Assembly: GCF_006352475.1 (NCBI RefSeq)
Contig: NZ_VCMZ01000001.1
Location: 2,108,001-2,172,000, forward strand
Direction of reading: 5' to 3'
DNA length: 64,000 nt
Source: Acinetobacter pullicarnis
GTDB lineage: Bacteria > Pseudomonadota > Gammaproteobacteria > Pseudomonadales > Moraxellaceae
The stretch's first letter is position 1; each line of letters begins with the position of its first letter. Below are positions 1 through 8,656 of this stretch, in pieces. The translations under genes and the position numbers were made by a program. The notes beneath the pieces were generated by a model that saw only the letters and a program-made list of their open reading frames with translations, did not search any database and had not been told where the DNA came from.

Positions 1-1064
1 AATGGCTGAACTGGATCGACCTGCCCTATAATAATCAAGCAATTGTGCGTACTAAACATCTTCAACTCGCACAAAAACCACAAACAGTCGAAATCATCGC
101 AGGAGTTGAAACGACAGATAATATTGAATTTCTACATTTTTTTGAGCAGCAACTACTCCTCATCGGAATTTTAGGTACCTTATGCATCATGTTTCTCGGT
201 TGGTTTGCAACTTGGCATGGGCTAAAACCCATCCGAAAAATGGCCAAAATCTCTGAGAAGATTACTGCAAATCACCTCTCTAAACGTCTAGAACTTCGGC
301 ATGCTCCCATTGAAGTGCTTCCACTGGCCACAGCATTTAATCAAATGCTGGATCGACTTGAAGTCTCTGTTGATCAGTTATCCGCTTTTTCAAGTGATCT
401 CGCGCATGAAATGAGAACACCCATTAATAATTTAATGATGCAGACTCAGGTATGTTTGACCAAAAAACGAGAGATTGAGGAATATCAGGAAGTCTTATTT
501 TCTAATTTAGAAGAATATGAGCGAATGGCAAAAATGGTTTCGGATATGCTTTTTCTGGCAAAAGCAGATCATGCTGATCAATTGAAAAATCGACAGAATA
601 TTCATCTAGAAGATGAACTTGAAGCACTCTTCGAGTATTTTGATGCCTTTGCTGCTGAAAAAAATATAATATTAAAACAAAGCGGTGCAGCGATCATTTC
701 TGCTGATCCAGCCATGATCCGCAGAGCCTTTAATAATTTAATTTCAAATGCAATTAAATATGGCCAAAAAAATTCGAGTTTAGATATTCAAATTCAAAAT
801 CTTGAAGAAAATGTCATCCTGCTGATTAAAAATAAAGTTCCTATCGAAATGCAGCACCTCAGCCAAACACAACTTATTCGTTTTTTTGATCGTTTCTATC
901 GACTCGATGCTGCAAGGCAACGCACAACAGAGGGTACTGGCCTAGGACTCGCCATCACAAAATCAATTATTGAAATGCATCAGGCAAGTATTGAGGTTTT
1001 TTTAATCGGTGAATTTATTGTATTTAAAATCATTTTTAAAAATATAAACACTCAGCAAGCTTAA
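1..1064 (+). CDS. Sensor histidine kinase, heavy-metal (CusS/CopS) type, 5'-truncated by window edge
   Basis: The reading frame is open from the first bases, so the N-terminus lies outside the window. A membrane segment (about 155-210 bp) is followed by a HAMP linker, then a dimerisation/phosphoacceptor H-box with the motif DLAHEMRTP (His codon at 405-407). An N-box with NNLISNAIKYG and a G-box with GTGLGLAI complete a HATPase_c domain. This order is that of inner-membrane two-component kinases which autophosphorylate on His and pass phosphate to a response regulator. The spacing and H-box resemble the heavy-metal sensor kinase family (CusS/CopS/IrlS), but the periplasmic sensor domain is missing here, so the signal is inferred. 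The cognate response regulator would be expected just upstream. A small His-rich secreted protein follows, which fits a metal response. Confidence 0.85.
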   Translation, partial: WLNWIDLPYNNQAIVRTKHLQLAQKPQTVEIIAGVETTDNIEFLHFFEQQLLLIGILGTLCIMFLGWFATWHGLKPIRKMAKISEKITANHLSKRLELRHAPIEVLPLATAFNQMLDRLEVSVDQLSAFSSDLAHEMRTPINNLMMQTQVCLTKKREIEEYQEVLFSNLEEYERMAKMVSDMLFLAKADHADQLKNRQNIHLEDELEALFEYFDAFAAEKNIILKQSGAAIISADPAMIRRAFNNLISNAIKYGQKNSSLDIQIQNLEENVILLIKNKVPIEMQHLSQTQLIRFFDRFYRLDAARQRTTEGTGLGLAITKSIIEMHQASIEVFLIGEFIVFKIIFKNINTQQA

Positions 1065-1142
1065 TTACATTTTTGTAATTTCCATGACCATAAACTGTAT
1101 GGCTTCGATCGCTAAACTAAAACGATTGAAACCACTACAGGA

Positions 1143-1421
1143 ATGAAAAATATGAACGCTTTTATTAACTTTGTCGCAGTCGGTCTTTTCAGCATTTCAA
1201 CACTAAGCTTTGCATCACAGGCTTACAATCAAGAACCGATGCTTGATTACTACGGCACAGGAAGTGATGGCGATAATACAACGGGGCTTCTGCTCAAACA
1301 AACTGAAACGATGCGCTCATCTGCATCTGCCCATCCTGGAAAATCACATCCACCACATACCGATACGATAGCAACAGGAAATGATGCTGAAGGTCATAAT
1401 CACTTGTCAATCTCCAAGTAA
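1143..1421 (+). CDS. Small secreted His-rich protein of unknown function
   Basis: A 92-residue protein with a clear N-terminal signal peptide (hydrophobic residues about 6-22, cleavage probably after SFASQA or nearby). The mature part is polar and ends in a His-rich stretch containing HPGKSHPPH and GHNH. Such clusters often bind Cu, Zn or Ni. I do not recognise a named family. It starts 79 bp after the sensor kinase stop on the same strand and may be co-regulated with the two-component system. The start at 1143 and an in-frame ATG at 1152 are both possible. A metal-handling role is inference from composition and position only. Confidence 0.6.
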   Translation: MKNMNAFINFVAVGLFSISTLSFASQAYNQEPMLDYYGTGSDGDNTTGLLLKQTETMRSSASAHPGKSHPPHTDTIATGNDAEGHNHLSISK

Positions 1422-1445
1422 GTTTAAGCGAATATGAATGAGACC

Positions 1446-1465
1446 CCCAGCTGATTAAAGCTGGG
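1446..1465 (+). terminator. Weak hairpin after the small His-rich gene
   Basis: A 7-bp perfect stem (CCCAGCT/AGCTGGG) with a 6-nt loop lies 25 bp after the stop codon. The T-rich tract follows only about 10 nt later, so it is a weak intrinsic terminator candidate. Confidence 0.4.
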
Positions 1466-1592
1466 CAAACTCGTTGTTTTTTATTAAAAATCACTCAGCA
1501 GTAATAATGCATAATTATTCATTTTATATGATTAAAAAAACACCTCACTCTTATTTATAATGGCGCTTCATAAACAAATGTAGCGTGATCAA

Positions 1593-1811
1593 ATGTTAGG
1601 ACTATCTTTTGGGCATCTTGCTTTATTTGCACTGGTGCTGATATTAATTTTTGGAACATCTAAATTAAAAACCTTAGGTCAAGATTTAGGTCATTCAATT
1701 AAAGATTTTAAAAAATCGATTCAAGAGGATGAATCAATAGACAATCAAATACCGAATACAAGCAAATCCTCAAAATACCAAAACAATCAAGATCATAATC
1801 ATCATGCTTAA
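1593..1811 (+). CDS. tatA: Twin-arginine translocase subunit TatA/TatE
   Basis: A 72-residue protein with a short N-terminal membrane helix (residues about 5-20). The FGTSKLKTLGQDLG hinge and amphipathic helix typical of TatA/E come next, then a basic IKDFKKS stretch and a polar tail ending in His. TatA forms the pore-like assembly that passes folded twin-arginine substrates across the inner membrane together with TatB and TatC. Here the next reading frame starts exactly like TatB but is cut off after about 17 residues, and no tatC follows. Whether this TatA works therefore depends on tatB/tatC genes elsewhere in the genome. Length and motif fit the family well. Confidence 0.85.
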   Translation: MLGLSFGHLALFALVLILIFGTSKLKTLGQDLGHSIKDFKKSIQEDESIDNQIPNTSKSSKYQNNQDHNHHA

Positions 1812-1835
1812 GTATTCTGCACTGTATTCATTTCC

Positions 1836-1886
1836 ATGTTAAATATTGGATTATTCGAGCTGCTTTTCTTTATTGCCTTATTATCG
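1836..1886 (+). pseudogene. tatB: tatB 5' remnant, truncated at a deletion junction
   Basis: An ATG 24 bp after tatA opens a frame reading MLNIGLFELLFFIALLS, the characteristic N-terminal membrane helix of TatB (family pattern M-[FL]-[DN]-IG-x-x-ELL). The similarity stops at about 1880-1886. The frame then continues as non-TatB sequence, while another frame picks up the end of an AraC-type regulator. The amphipathic helix, the rest of TatB and all of TatC are absent. I read this as the left side of a deletion scar. Confidence 0.7.
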
Positions 1887-2025
1887 AATTCAACTTGCGC
1901 AAAAACTGCTGAGCGAAGGTGTTCCATTACAAGATTGTGCTGAACAGGTTGGCTATCAATCACTGGCAGCATTTACCCGTGCCTTTCAACGCGTCACGCA
2001 AAAAAATCCAAGCCAGTTTATGTAA
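1882..2025 (+). pseudogene. AraC/XylS-family regulator, 3' remnant
   Basis: From about 1882 to a TAA at 2023-2025 one frame reads as the end of an AraC-type DNA-binding domain. It includes the second helix-turn-helix core LQDCAEQVGYQSLAAFTRAF and the terminal NPSQFM, matching the family pattern 'A..VGY.s...F.RaF....G.sP..fR'. There is no start codon or first helix-turn-helix upstream; that DNA is tatB sequence. This is the right side of the same deletion scar. It ends 108 bp before hutD, which may once have been its neighbour or target. Confidence 0.75.
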
Positions 2026-2133
2026 TTTCATTCGTTAAATAAATCACGCAATCGCGCATGTATAAGCTAGCGTCAACAAGCTACAATTAGACCAAGCGAT
2101 TTAATTCGCCGTATGAGATAGAAGAGGAACGCC

Positions 2134-2721
2134 ATGATTAAAAAACTTACACAACAAGATTATTTAAAAATGCCTTGGAAAAACAAATTAGGCTTCACCT
2201 TACAATTGGCATGTAGTCATACCCATTTAGATGATTTTGATTGGCGCCTATCCATTGCTGATGTAACACAGGATGGTTCTTTTTCACGCTTTCCCGATAA
2301 AAACCGAATCATTAGTGTTTTGAACGGTGAGGGAATTATTTTAAAAAATAAAAATACGCAACATGATGAAACGCTCTATCTATATGATGTCTTCCGTTTT
2401 TCAGGCGCAGATGAAATTTATGCTGAATTAGTTGATGGGCCGATTCGTGATTTTAATTTGATTTATAATTCAGTACGTTATCAAGCAGAGCTGTGGGTCT
2501 CTACACAGCCTGTTTTTGAAAATACCTTTAGTCATCGCACTTTGATTTTTATTTTCAATCCCAATCAAACGCCGGTTGCCGTGATGGTAAATAACCAACC
2601 ATTCAACTTAGATCATTTTCAGAGTTTATTGATTCAAGAGCAAAGTAACGCTCAAGTTAAAATCAATGCCACTGAGCAGTCAAAATACTATGTTATTACA
2701 CTCCGTCTAACCCATGAATAA
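2134..2721 (+). CDS. HutD/Ves family cupin-like protein
   Basis: A 195-residue protein whose N-terminal MPWKNKLGFTLQLA and DFDWRLSIADV segments match the HutD/Ves signature (PWKNGxGxTxE, FxWRxSxA). These are bicupin-fold cytoplasmic proteins. HutD is linked to histidine utilisation and Ves to cold response in E. coli, and the biochemical role is not settled. No hut genes lie nearby, so a histidine link is not supported here. A good Shine-Dalgarno (AGAGGAA) precedes the ATG at 2134. The gene sits directly after the truncated AraC regulator and is probably transcribed alone. Confidence 0.75.
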   Translation: MIKKLTQQDYLKMPWKNKLGFTLQLACSHTHLDDFDWRLSIADVTQDGSFSRFPDKNRIISVLNGEGIILKNKNTQHDETLYLYDVFRFSGADEIYAELVDGPIRDFNLIYNSVRYQAELWVSTQPVFENTFSHRTLIFIFNPNQTPVAVMVNNQPFNLDHFQSLLIQEQSNAQVKINATEQSKYYVITLRLTHE

Positions 2722-2770
2722 AATAATGGGCGCCCTATTCACAGCCATTTATAGCCGATCAATCTGAGTA

Positions 2771-2803
2771 AGACTTCTTTTTCATCGATAGACCAAGAAG
2801 TCT
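2771..2803. terminator. Hairpin between convergent hutD and hydrolase genes
   Basis: A 9-bp perfect stem (AGACTTCTT/AAGAAGTCT) with a 15-nt loop lies between the 3' ends of two convergent genes. A T-rich run follows about 20 nt later on the plus strand. It may serve either direction. Confidence 0.4.
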
Positions 2804-2853
2804 TATGCAAGCTAAGCTTTATTTTTTTGTTTGTCGCTTTTAAAAGGCTACGA

Positions 2854-3951
2854 CTATTTGTTTTGCAATGCCAAAAAGTAATCTGACATCAAGCGTGATG
2901 CCCAAGACTCCGTCTGACGCAAGCCTTGATAAAAACCACAATGACTGCCTTTTTTAGTGGTGACCAATAAAATATTCGGCATACTGCGAATAAAATCTTT
3001 ATAAGGTGCTAAATTTTTAATATGACAGATTGGATCGTCTTCGGCATTTAATACCATCAGCGGTATTTTAACATTCTCGAATACATACATTGGATTGGTG
3101 GCTTGATTATAGGCATCAAGGGATGGATAGCCTGCCATTTCATAATATTCAGCCTGAAAATCTGCCAAATTCTTGGTTGCTAAAACTTGGGTTAAAGAAG
3201 CTGTGTTTTTCCATGTGTTGGCATAAGGATAAATAAAGGCCTTAAATAATTTCTTGGTCATGATTTTGGTATAAAAAGGATGAACATTTTTAAAACCTAA
3301 CTCGGTGTTATACCCTGGGCATAAAGCAAAAGCTGCTTTAAATGGGGTTTGTTCCCCCTGCTCACCCAAATAACGCACCAATAATCCCGTACCCGCAGAA
3401 GACCCAACGGCATAGAGTTCAGAATTCGGTAACTGTTGTTGAATATAAAGAAGCTGTTCGCGTAAATCATCGGTTGAACCAAAAATAGACATTTTAGCGA
3501 CAGGCATCGGCAGTTTGGCATGCCCCCGACGTAAACACAGCGCAATACGCCAACCAGTATAACGATGTAAGTCGCGCACCAATTCGCGCATACTTTCGGG
3601 ACTACCAGTAATAGTATGCATTAATACAATGGTGGGTGTCTCCGCTGGAAGCTCTAAACCATACCAAGCAATCCCCGTAATACCGCCATCGGCCATATTT
3701 AATTGTTCGATCCGATCGTATTTTAAGCTGATACTTTTCTTTTTAATTAAATCAAAATAGAGTAAATGTGCATGTGGATTTGATAACCAAGGCGTCGGTC
3801 TATATTTTTGCTGAAGCTGTGGCAGTAAATCGAGTACTTGCTTGGCTTGACCGTGTGGATCAAAGTACAAAGTCGGTTTTTCTGAGCCACTCAAACGATC
3901 TAACCATTGCTGACCTAAACGTCCCACGCGACGTACTGCAAGCTTAATCAA
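2854..3951 (-). CDS. YheT-type alpha/beta-hydrolase
   Basis: A 365-residue alpha/beta-hydrolase. The nucleophile elbow GSSAG places the catalytic Ser at about residue 185. A late NAEDDP loop (acid) and KGSHCGF (His) complete a plausible triad, and HTITGS supplies the oxyanion region. The N-terminal region with LSNPHAHLLYFDL is typical of the YheT/EMB8 group (esterase or acyltransferase-like proteins of uncertain substrate). No ATG is available near the N-terminus. A TTG at 3949-3951 with an AGGGG ribosome site about 7 nt upstream is the likely start. It is convergent with hutD and appears to be a single-gene unit. Confidence 0.8.
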   Translation of the reverse strand: MIKLAVRRVGRLGQQWLDRLSGSEKPTLYFDPHGQAKQVLDLLPQLQQKYRPTPWLSNPHAHLLYFDLIKKKSISLKYDRIEQLNMADGGITGIAWYGLELPAETPTIVLMHTITGSPESMRELVRDLHRYTGWRIALCLRRGHAKLPMPVAKMSIFGSTDDLREQLLYIQQQLPNSELYAVGSSAGTGLLVRYLGEQGEQTPFKAAFALCPGYNTELGFKNVHPFYTKIMTKKLFKAFIYPYANTWKNTASLTQVLATKNLADFQAEYYEMAGYPSLDAYNQATNPMYVFENVKIPLMVLNAEDDPICHIKNLAPYKDFIRSMPNILLVTTKKGSHCGFYQGLRQTESWASRLMSDYFLALQNK

Positions 3952-4386
3952 ACGATACCCCTACCTTAAATTTCATATGAATCAATATACCTAGACTGTT
4001 TTTAGCAGGCTGTGACACAGTAACATATTGTTATTGTGTTACAACCGCAGCCCTTGCTTGATCTATGACTGATGCGATCATTCAATTAACTTCACAGTAA
4101 GTTCGATTTTATGACGCAATTATAAGATAAATGGATATCGATTATTGAATAGACCTCGAATAATCAAATTAAAAGCAATCTCGGTTTTAAGAAAAATACA
4201 GCGCAGCATTTTTTAAGTATGCGATTGCACTTGACCGGTTTTATTCGGCTGAGGAAATTTAAGCCAAACACAACAGCATCGTTATTAAAATAGCGATAAC
4301 TAAAAATGCCACCATTTTTAAATAATGATGGCATTGCCTGAAGACATGCTTTGGTGCATTGTTTGGCGGATGATTTTGAGCAGAAC
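3952..4386. other. Intergenic region between hydrolase and FadL-type genes
   Basis: 435 bp that would hold the hydrolase promoter (minus strand) and the end of the FadL-type transcript. Apart from the hairpin at 4305-4335, no gene or repeat is recognised. The only open frame in it is short and lacks a ribosome site. Confidence 0.5.
4305..4335 (-). terminator. Intrinsic terminator of the FadL-type porin gene
   Basis: An 11-bp stem with one mismatch (AATGCCACCAT/ATGATGGCATT) is followed on the minus strand by TTTTTAG. It lies about 50 bp beyond the porin stop codon. Confidence 0.55.
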
Positions 4387-5643
4387 CTAGAAACGATAAC
4401 CCACTTTAAGACCATATCCCCAAGCATGATTATCCTTAAAGCTTGCTATAGATTTTTTTGTTCCATACATAGCAGCAGTTTGTGCCTCGGCATCACCGAT
4501 GATTAAATACTTAAGTCCGCCTGCAATAAAATACTGCGGTGTTGGACTAAATTGTAGCCCTAATCCAAGCCCCCAATAGCCATTGGTTGGACCTAGCGTT
4601 GTGGTTGGATCACCCGCGCCAGAATCCCAAGCCACATTGGTATTTCCAGACCATTTTTCATTAAATTTATAACCGACACCCACGGTGACGGCATATTGGT
4701 CATCTGCATATTTCACCAAATCAAAGCCTTTAGGATTATCAGGTGTTGCCCCTCTACGTCCCAGTGCTTCTGAGATTGCACCAAACTGTTTCGGTCGAAT
4801 CGAAAAATCTTTCCAATTCACCCAACGAAGACTCCCAAATACAGCCAATTGTTTACTGAGTGCTGTTTGTAATTCTAAATTAATTGATTGTGGTATTTTC
4901 AGAGCAGTCACTGAATTGACGTTAAAATTAGCTGCAGCAGGGTTTTTCTGCTCAGCAGCAAGCACCAGACTTTGACCATATTCATTGGTCTTTAAATCAT
5001 GTTCAATTTTGGAGCGGTAGGTAAACGAGATTTTTCGGCCGAGCTCTGGTATCTGGTAAGCAGCACCCACGATCCAACCCAATGCATTATCTTTTTTCAG
5101 TGAGGCGTTGTAGGCGCCTAGCGCAGCACGTCCAGCAAATCCCGTTCCACGTAATTTAATATCCATGTCAAAGCTTTGATAGGCAGCACCTGCATAGATA
5201 TTCCAATTTTTATCAGGTTGATAACCGGCCAAAAAAGTTAGATTTTCTGTATTAATATCCACCTGAGTACGCTCAGTGTTTTGATAAAACACGCCGATAT
5301 TTGCCATGACCTTTGGATCACCAATCGAATAAGCCGCAGATGCACCAAAAGGCTGATCATATAAAAAGCCGAGCGACAAATTTTCAGTGGCTTGTATTTT
5401 GACCGCAACTTGTGGAAGCGTGTAATATTCAGCAATATTTGCCAATGAACCACCACCATAAGCAGTATTCGCTTTTCCCTGAACACTTGGATCTAAAACG
5501 GTTATTCCAGCTTCAAAATAATTGCCACGCTGTAAAAAGGCAGCAACAGATTGATTCGATCGTTCGATTACAGCGGCCGATGCAGCTGTGATGGTTATAT
5601 TTAAGCCAATGATCATAAGTCCTATTTTTTTATTTAGCATCAT
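4387..5643 (-). CDS. FadL/OmpP1-family outer-membrane transporter
   Basis: A 418-residue protein with a signal peptide (residues about 1-23, cleavage near AASAA). It consists of alternating beta-strand segments and ends in VGYRF, the terminal aromatic expected for outer-membrane barrels. The early AAFLQRGNYFEAGITVLDPSVQG region and the overall pattern fit the FadL/OmpP1/TodX family, which takes up long-chain fatty acids or other hydrophobic compounds by lateral diffusion. The substrate cannot be told from sequence. The ATG at 5643 has an AAGGA site 7-8 nt upstream. It has its own terminator and a long AT-rich upstream region, so it is probably monocistronic. Confidence 0.85.
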   Translation of the reverse strand: MMLNKKIGLMIIGLNITITAASAAVIERSNQSVAAFLQRGNYFEAGITVLDPSVQGKANTAYGGGSLANIAEYYTLPQVAVKIQATENLSLGFLYDQPFGASAAYSIGDPKVMANIGVFYQNTERTQVDINTENLTFLAGYQPDKNWNIYAGAAYQSFDMDIKLRGTGFAGRAALGAYNASLKKDNALGWIVGAAYQIPELGRKISFTYRSKIEHDLKTNEYGQSLVLAAEQKNPAAANFNVNSVTALKIPQSINLELQTALSKQLAVFGSLRWVNWKDFSIRPKQFGAISEALGRRGATPDNPKGFDLVKYADDQYAVTVGVGYKFNEKWSGNTNVAWDSGAGDPTTTLGPTNGYWGLGLGLQFSPTPQYFIAGGLKYLIIGDAEAQTAAMYGTKKSIASFKDNHAWGYGLKVGYRF

Positions 5644-6064
5644 TCAATTCCTTTGAATTTAATTATTTTTATATTCAAGCTTTCGCTACTATTCCACCCA
5701 TTTACGCATGCGAATACAGTATTACTGGCTTTTGCCTATCAGAATAATAGCTTCCATCACAATTGAAAAAATATAGCGGATACATATCTCAGAATGTTTT
5801 TTAGATTATGAAGTTTGAATATTTTTATAATATTGCACCAAAATCAATACTGTTCAATAAACATACGACTTAAGTTTTAAATTTAACACAACAATATGTT
5901 TTTATTGAAAATAAATAAAATATCGACATTTATAACAAAATTGATTTGCTGTTTAAAACAACTTTTTAATTTTATTATCATACTAGCTCACAGATATTTT
6001 TTAATTTAAATGATAGCCAGCCCACAACGTATATTTAAAAATAAAATAAACAGCGATTGAATAT
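5644..6064. other. AT-rich intergenic region upstream of the FadL-type gene
   Basis: 421 bp, very AT-rich, lying between the 5' end of the porin gene and the 3' end of the phosphatase gene. It should hold the porin promoter. No coding frame, repeat or clear operator was recognised. Confidence 0.5.
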
Positions 6065-6646
6065 TTAGAATAAAAAGAATTCTGTATTTTCTATTGGATG
6101 ATGAATCAGGTTAAATCGAAATTGCTGCATTAATTCGATACTGAGTGCTTGTTGTTGCTGCATGAGCATTTTAAATAGCATTAAAAATTGACCATGACTA
6201 AAAACGACTAAATTCCGTTCTTGATAAGCAGCTTTTAATAGATTCAAGCGTTGATAAAATCTTTGTACTCGCTGATAAAGTCCAGCGAAAGATTCAGCAT
6301 CTATTGCATCTTGATAATCTGGGTCCATTTTTTCCCAATATGCTTCTACCCATAAGCTGCGATCGTACATATTGGTATTGCTACAGCGCTGTTCAGATAA
6401 ATAACTGAACTCATGAATATCTTCATCTATCTCAGCGCTTAAATTATATTGACTCAATAATGGAACAGCAGTTTCATAAGTTCGTGTATATTTAGATACC
6501 ATCACATGATCGATTGCCGGTAATTGATGACATAATGCTTGGGCTTGTAAATGCCCATGTGCCGTTAATGAAATTGTCTGATGCGACAATGTCCGACCAT
6601 TTATATTGGCTTGGCTTTGACCATGTCGAATTAAAACAATACTCAT
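6065..6646 (-). CDS. Histidine phosphatase family protein (phosphoglycerate mutase-like)
   Basis: A 193-residue protein opening with IVLIRHGQSQAN, the phosphohistidine RHG motif of the histidine phosphatase superfamily. A late VVFSHGQFLML segment gives the second catalytic His, and an Arg (KYTRTYET) and Glu in mid-protein complete the usual pocket. It may be a small-molecule or phosphoprotein phosphatase, and the substrate is unknown. I start it at the ATG at 6644-6646, with AAGGGTG just upstream; the TTG one codon earlier is less likely. It lies 40 bp downstream of the Sel1-repeat gene on the same strand, so the two may share a transcript. Confidence 0.8.
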   Translation of the reverse strand: MSIVLIRHGQSQANINGRTLSHQTISLTAHGHLQAQALCHQLPAIDHVMVSKYTRTYETAVPLLSQYNLSAEIDEDIHEFSYLSEQRCSNTNMYDRSLWVEAYWEKMDPDYQDAIDAESFAGLYQRVQRFYQRLNLLKAAYQERNLVVFSHGQFLMLFKMLMQQQQALSIELMQQFRFNLIHHPIENTEFFLF

Positions 6647-6686
6647 CAAACACCCTTAAGATATGCTAACCAAGATATAAGGCGTA

Positions 6687-7508
6687 CTATTTCAAATGCT
6701 TTAATATTGACTTCGCACCTGAATATCCCTGATCGACTGAACGTTGATACCATTGCTTTGCAATGATTAAATCAATTGGAAAACCATCTAAACCATAATG
6801 ATAATTTTCAGCCAGAGATAAACTGATTGCCGCATTATTGGATTGATTTAATTCATTCAGTAAATCAAATGCTTTGGCTTCATCTTTGGCTACACCATGC
6901 CCATTGGCATAGAGTACAACCAAACGATATGTTGCAGGTGAATAACCATTTTCAACAGCTTGTTGATACCAGTAATGAGCTTTTGCATAATCAACTGGAA
7001 TATCCATACCCAATTCATAACTTTGCCCAAGCTGAGCTTGGGCAATATGTAAGTTTTGATTTGCTGCACGGGTTAACCAATCGATGGCTTTCAAACCATC
7101 CTTTTGTGCAAATTTTTCATTTTGATAGAGTAGGCCGAGTAAATACTGTGCTTCATCCTGCCCCTGTTCAGCAACACGACTCAACCAAATAAAGGCTTGA
7201 TCTAAATTTTCGGCAACATCCTCACCAAAAAAATATTTTTGTCCCAACCTTAATTGCGCACCTTGATGGCCTTGCTCTGCCAATTGCATATAACTAAGAA
7301 AAGCCCGCGCTTTATCTTGCTGAACATCAAAACCTAAATCATAAGCTTCTGCTTGTTCAAAAGCTTGTTCTGATTCGTCGACCAGTAAATCTTTAAACTC
7401 AAATGTCTGAGCTCCACATGCATTCTCACAGGCTTGTGAAAATGTGGTACTTGATAAACTAAATATGGAAAGACCCATTAAGCAGAAAAATATTTTTTGA
7501 TATGGCAT
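6687..7508 (-). CDS. Secreted Sel1-repeat (TPR-like) protein
   Basis: A 273-residue protein with an N-terminal signal peptide (about residues 1-25, cleavage near TFSQA). At least five Sel1-like repeats of about 36 residues follow (signatures GHQGAQLRLGQKYF, GQDEAQYLLGLLY, LHIAQAQLGQSYE, GYSPATYRLVVLY, GYSGAKSIL). Sel1 repeats form alpha-solenoids used for protein-protein contacts. Secreted bacterial members often take part in envelope or host-interaction functions, but no specific partner is visible. It is probably cotranscribed with the phosphatase downstream. A Cys pair (ACENACGA) just after the signal peptide may form a disulfide. Confidence 0.8.
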   Translation of the reverse strand: MPYQKIFFCLMGLSIFSLSSTTFSQACENACGAQTFEFKDLLVDESEQAFEQAEAYDLGFDVQQDKARAFLSYMQLAEQGHQGAQLRLGQKYFFGEDVAENLDQAFIWLSRVAEQGQDEAQYLLGLLYQNEKFAQKDGLKAIDWLTRAANQNLHIAQAQLGQSYELGMDIPVDYAKAHYWYQQAVENGYSPATYRLVVLYANGHGVAKDEAKAFDLLNELNQSNNAAISLSLAENYHYGLDGFPIDLIIAKQWYQRSVDQGYSGAKSILKHLK

Positions 7509-7628
7509 GCTGATTTTCTACACTAAATTTTCATTTTTAAACATATATAATGCGACTCACAGCCTCAAACCAATGCTGTTCTCTCATGCTGAGTATAACC
7601 GCGAAATATTAAAACGAAAGTCCCAAAC

Positions 7629-8507
7629 TCAACCCGCTAAAAAGTTCCAAATATAATCAATTTTTTTAGATGAGGTAATTTTACTGCGAATAATATAAAC
7701 ATCTTGATAAAAGTTATACTGATCTGTGTCGAATATTCTCAGTTTAGCTTCTTGTATTTCACTCTCAACCAAAAGCCGCGGCAACCAAGCGACGCCCAAA
7801 CCTTGCATCACCAATGCTTTTAAATCACCTGCATTATCGGTTTCATATAAGGTCCGAAAGTTTAATTTATTGACGATAACCTCATCAACACATTTTCTTA
7901 AAAAGGCATGTTTACTATAGGCTAACAATGGAAAGTGCTGATCTAATTGATATTGTTTATAGCGCGTATCATTAATTGTGACTGGTAAAACCTCCATCGA
8001 AAAGATTTTTCTGGATGCAAATAAGTCATCATCTAATTGTTGCAAGGTATTTCTATCGCAATAACAAATCAAAAAATCGCATGAACCATCTTTGAGTAAG
8101 CGCATGCCTTGCTCTAAATTTGATGCGATAATTTCTAATTTTAGTGCCTCAATTTCTTCAGTTAAGGCATGAATAAATTTTGGGAAAAACTGAGTCGTCA
8201 ACGAATGTGAGACTGCAAACTTAACTGATAACTCATCGTTTTTAATATTCTTTTCAAGGTAATGAAGTGTTGTACTTAATTGATTTTGTATGCTTTTTGA
8301 GGATGCCAACAAGATCTGCCCTGCATCCGTGAACTCGATATTCTTGCTGTATCTTTTTAAAATTTTAAAGCCGATTGAGTATTCAATATTTTGAATTCTG
8401 CGGGTAAATGCAGATTGAGTAACATGTCGGAGTGCCGCAGCTTTAGAAAAGGAATTCTCTTGTTCGAGCGCAAGTAGATCCTCAATCCATCGAATCTCTA
8501 ATGACAT
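7629..8507 (-). CDS. LysR-family transcriptional regulator divergent from aspartase
   Basis: A 292-residue LysR-type regulator. The N-terminal winged helix-turn-helix (residues about 4-62, with FSKAAALRHVTQSAFTRRIQNIE) is followed by a periplasmic-binding-protein-like effector domain. I start at the ATG at 8505-8507 (MSLEIRWIEDLL); an upstream TTG in frame is less convincing. It is divergent from the aspartase gene 149 bp away, and a palindrome with the LysR T-N11-A spacing sits between them. It therefore probably controls the aspartase gene and itself, with an amino or dicarboxylic acid as inducer (inference). Confidence 0.85.
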   Translation of the reverse strand: MSLEIRWIEDLLALEQENSFSKAAALRHVTQSAFTRRIQNIEYSIGFKILKRYSKNIEFTDAGQILLASSKSIQNQLSTTLHYLEKNIKNDELSVKFAVSHSLTTQFFPKFIHALTEEIEALKLEIIASNLEQGMRLLKDGSCDFLICYCDRNTLQQLDDDLFASRKIFSMEVLPVTINDTRYKQYQLDQHFPLLAYSKHAFLRKCVDEVIVNKLNFRTLYETDNAGDLKALVMQGLGVAWLPRLLVESEIQEAKLRIFDTDQYNFYQDVYIIRSKITSSKKIDYIWNFLAG

Positions 8508-8560
8508 TGCGTATCCATACAGCAAATGAAAAATAAAGTATAACGCAGTCAGAAAGCGCA

Positions 8561-8579
8561 GTATGCAAAAAATGCATAC
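8561..8579. promoter_or_regulatory. Candidate LysR operator between lysR and aspartase
   Basis: A 19-bp perfect palindrome GTATGCA-AAAAA-TGCATAC lies in the divergent intergenic region, 54 bp from the LysR start and 78 bp from the aspartase start. It contains the T-N11-A spacing typical of LysR-type sites. Confidence 0.55.
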
Positions 8580-8656
8580 AGTTATATTTCTTTACATTAG
8601 AAAAAAATGGTCTAGCCTATTAAGATAATTTCCATGCCTTCAACAGAGTTATTTAA

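Noticed and set aside
4164-4427. Minus-strand frame after the FadL-type gene
   Set aside because: Spans the terminator hairpin and overlaps the true gene in another frame; no start signals.
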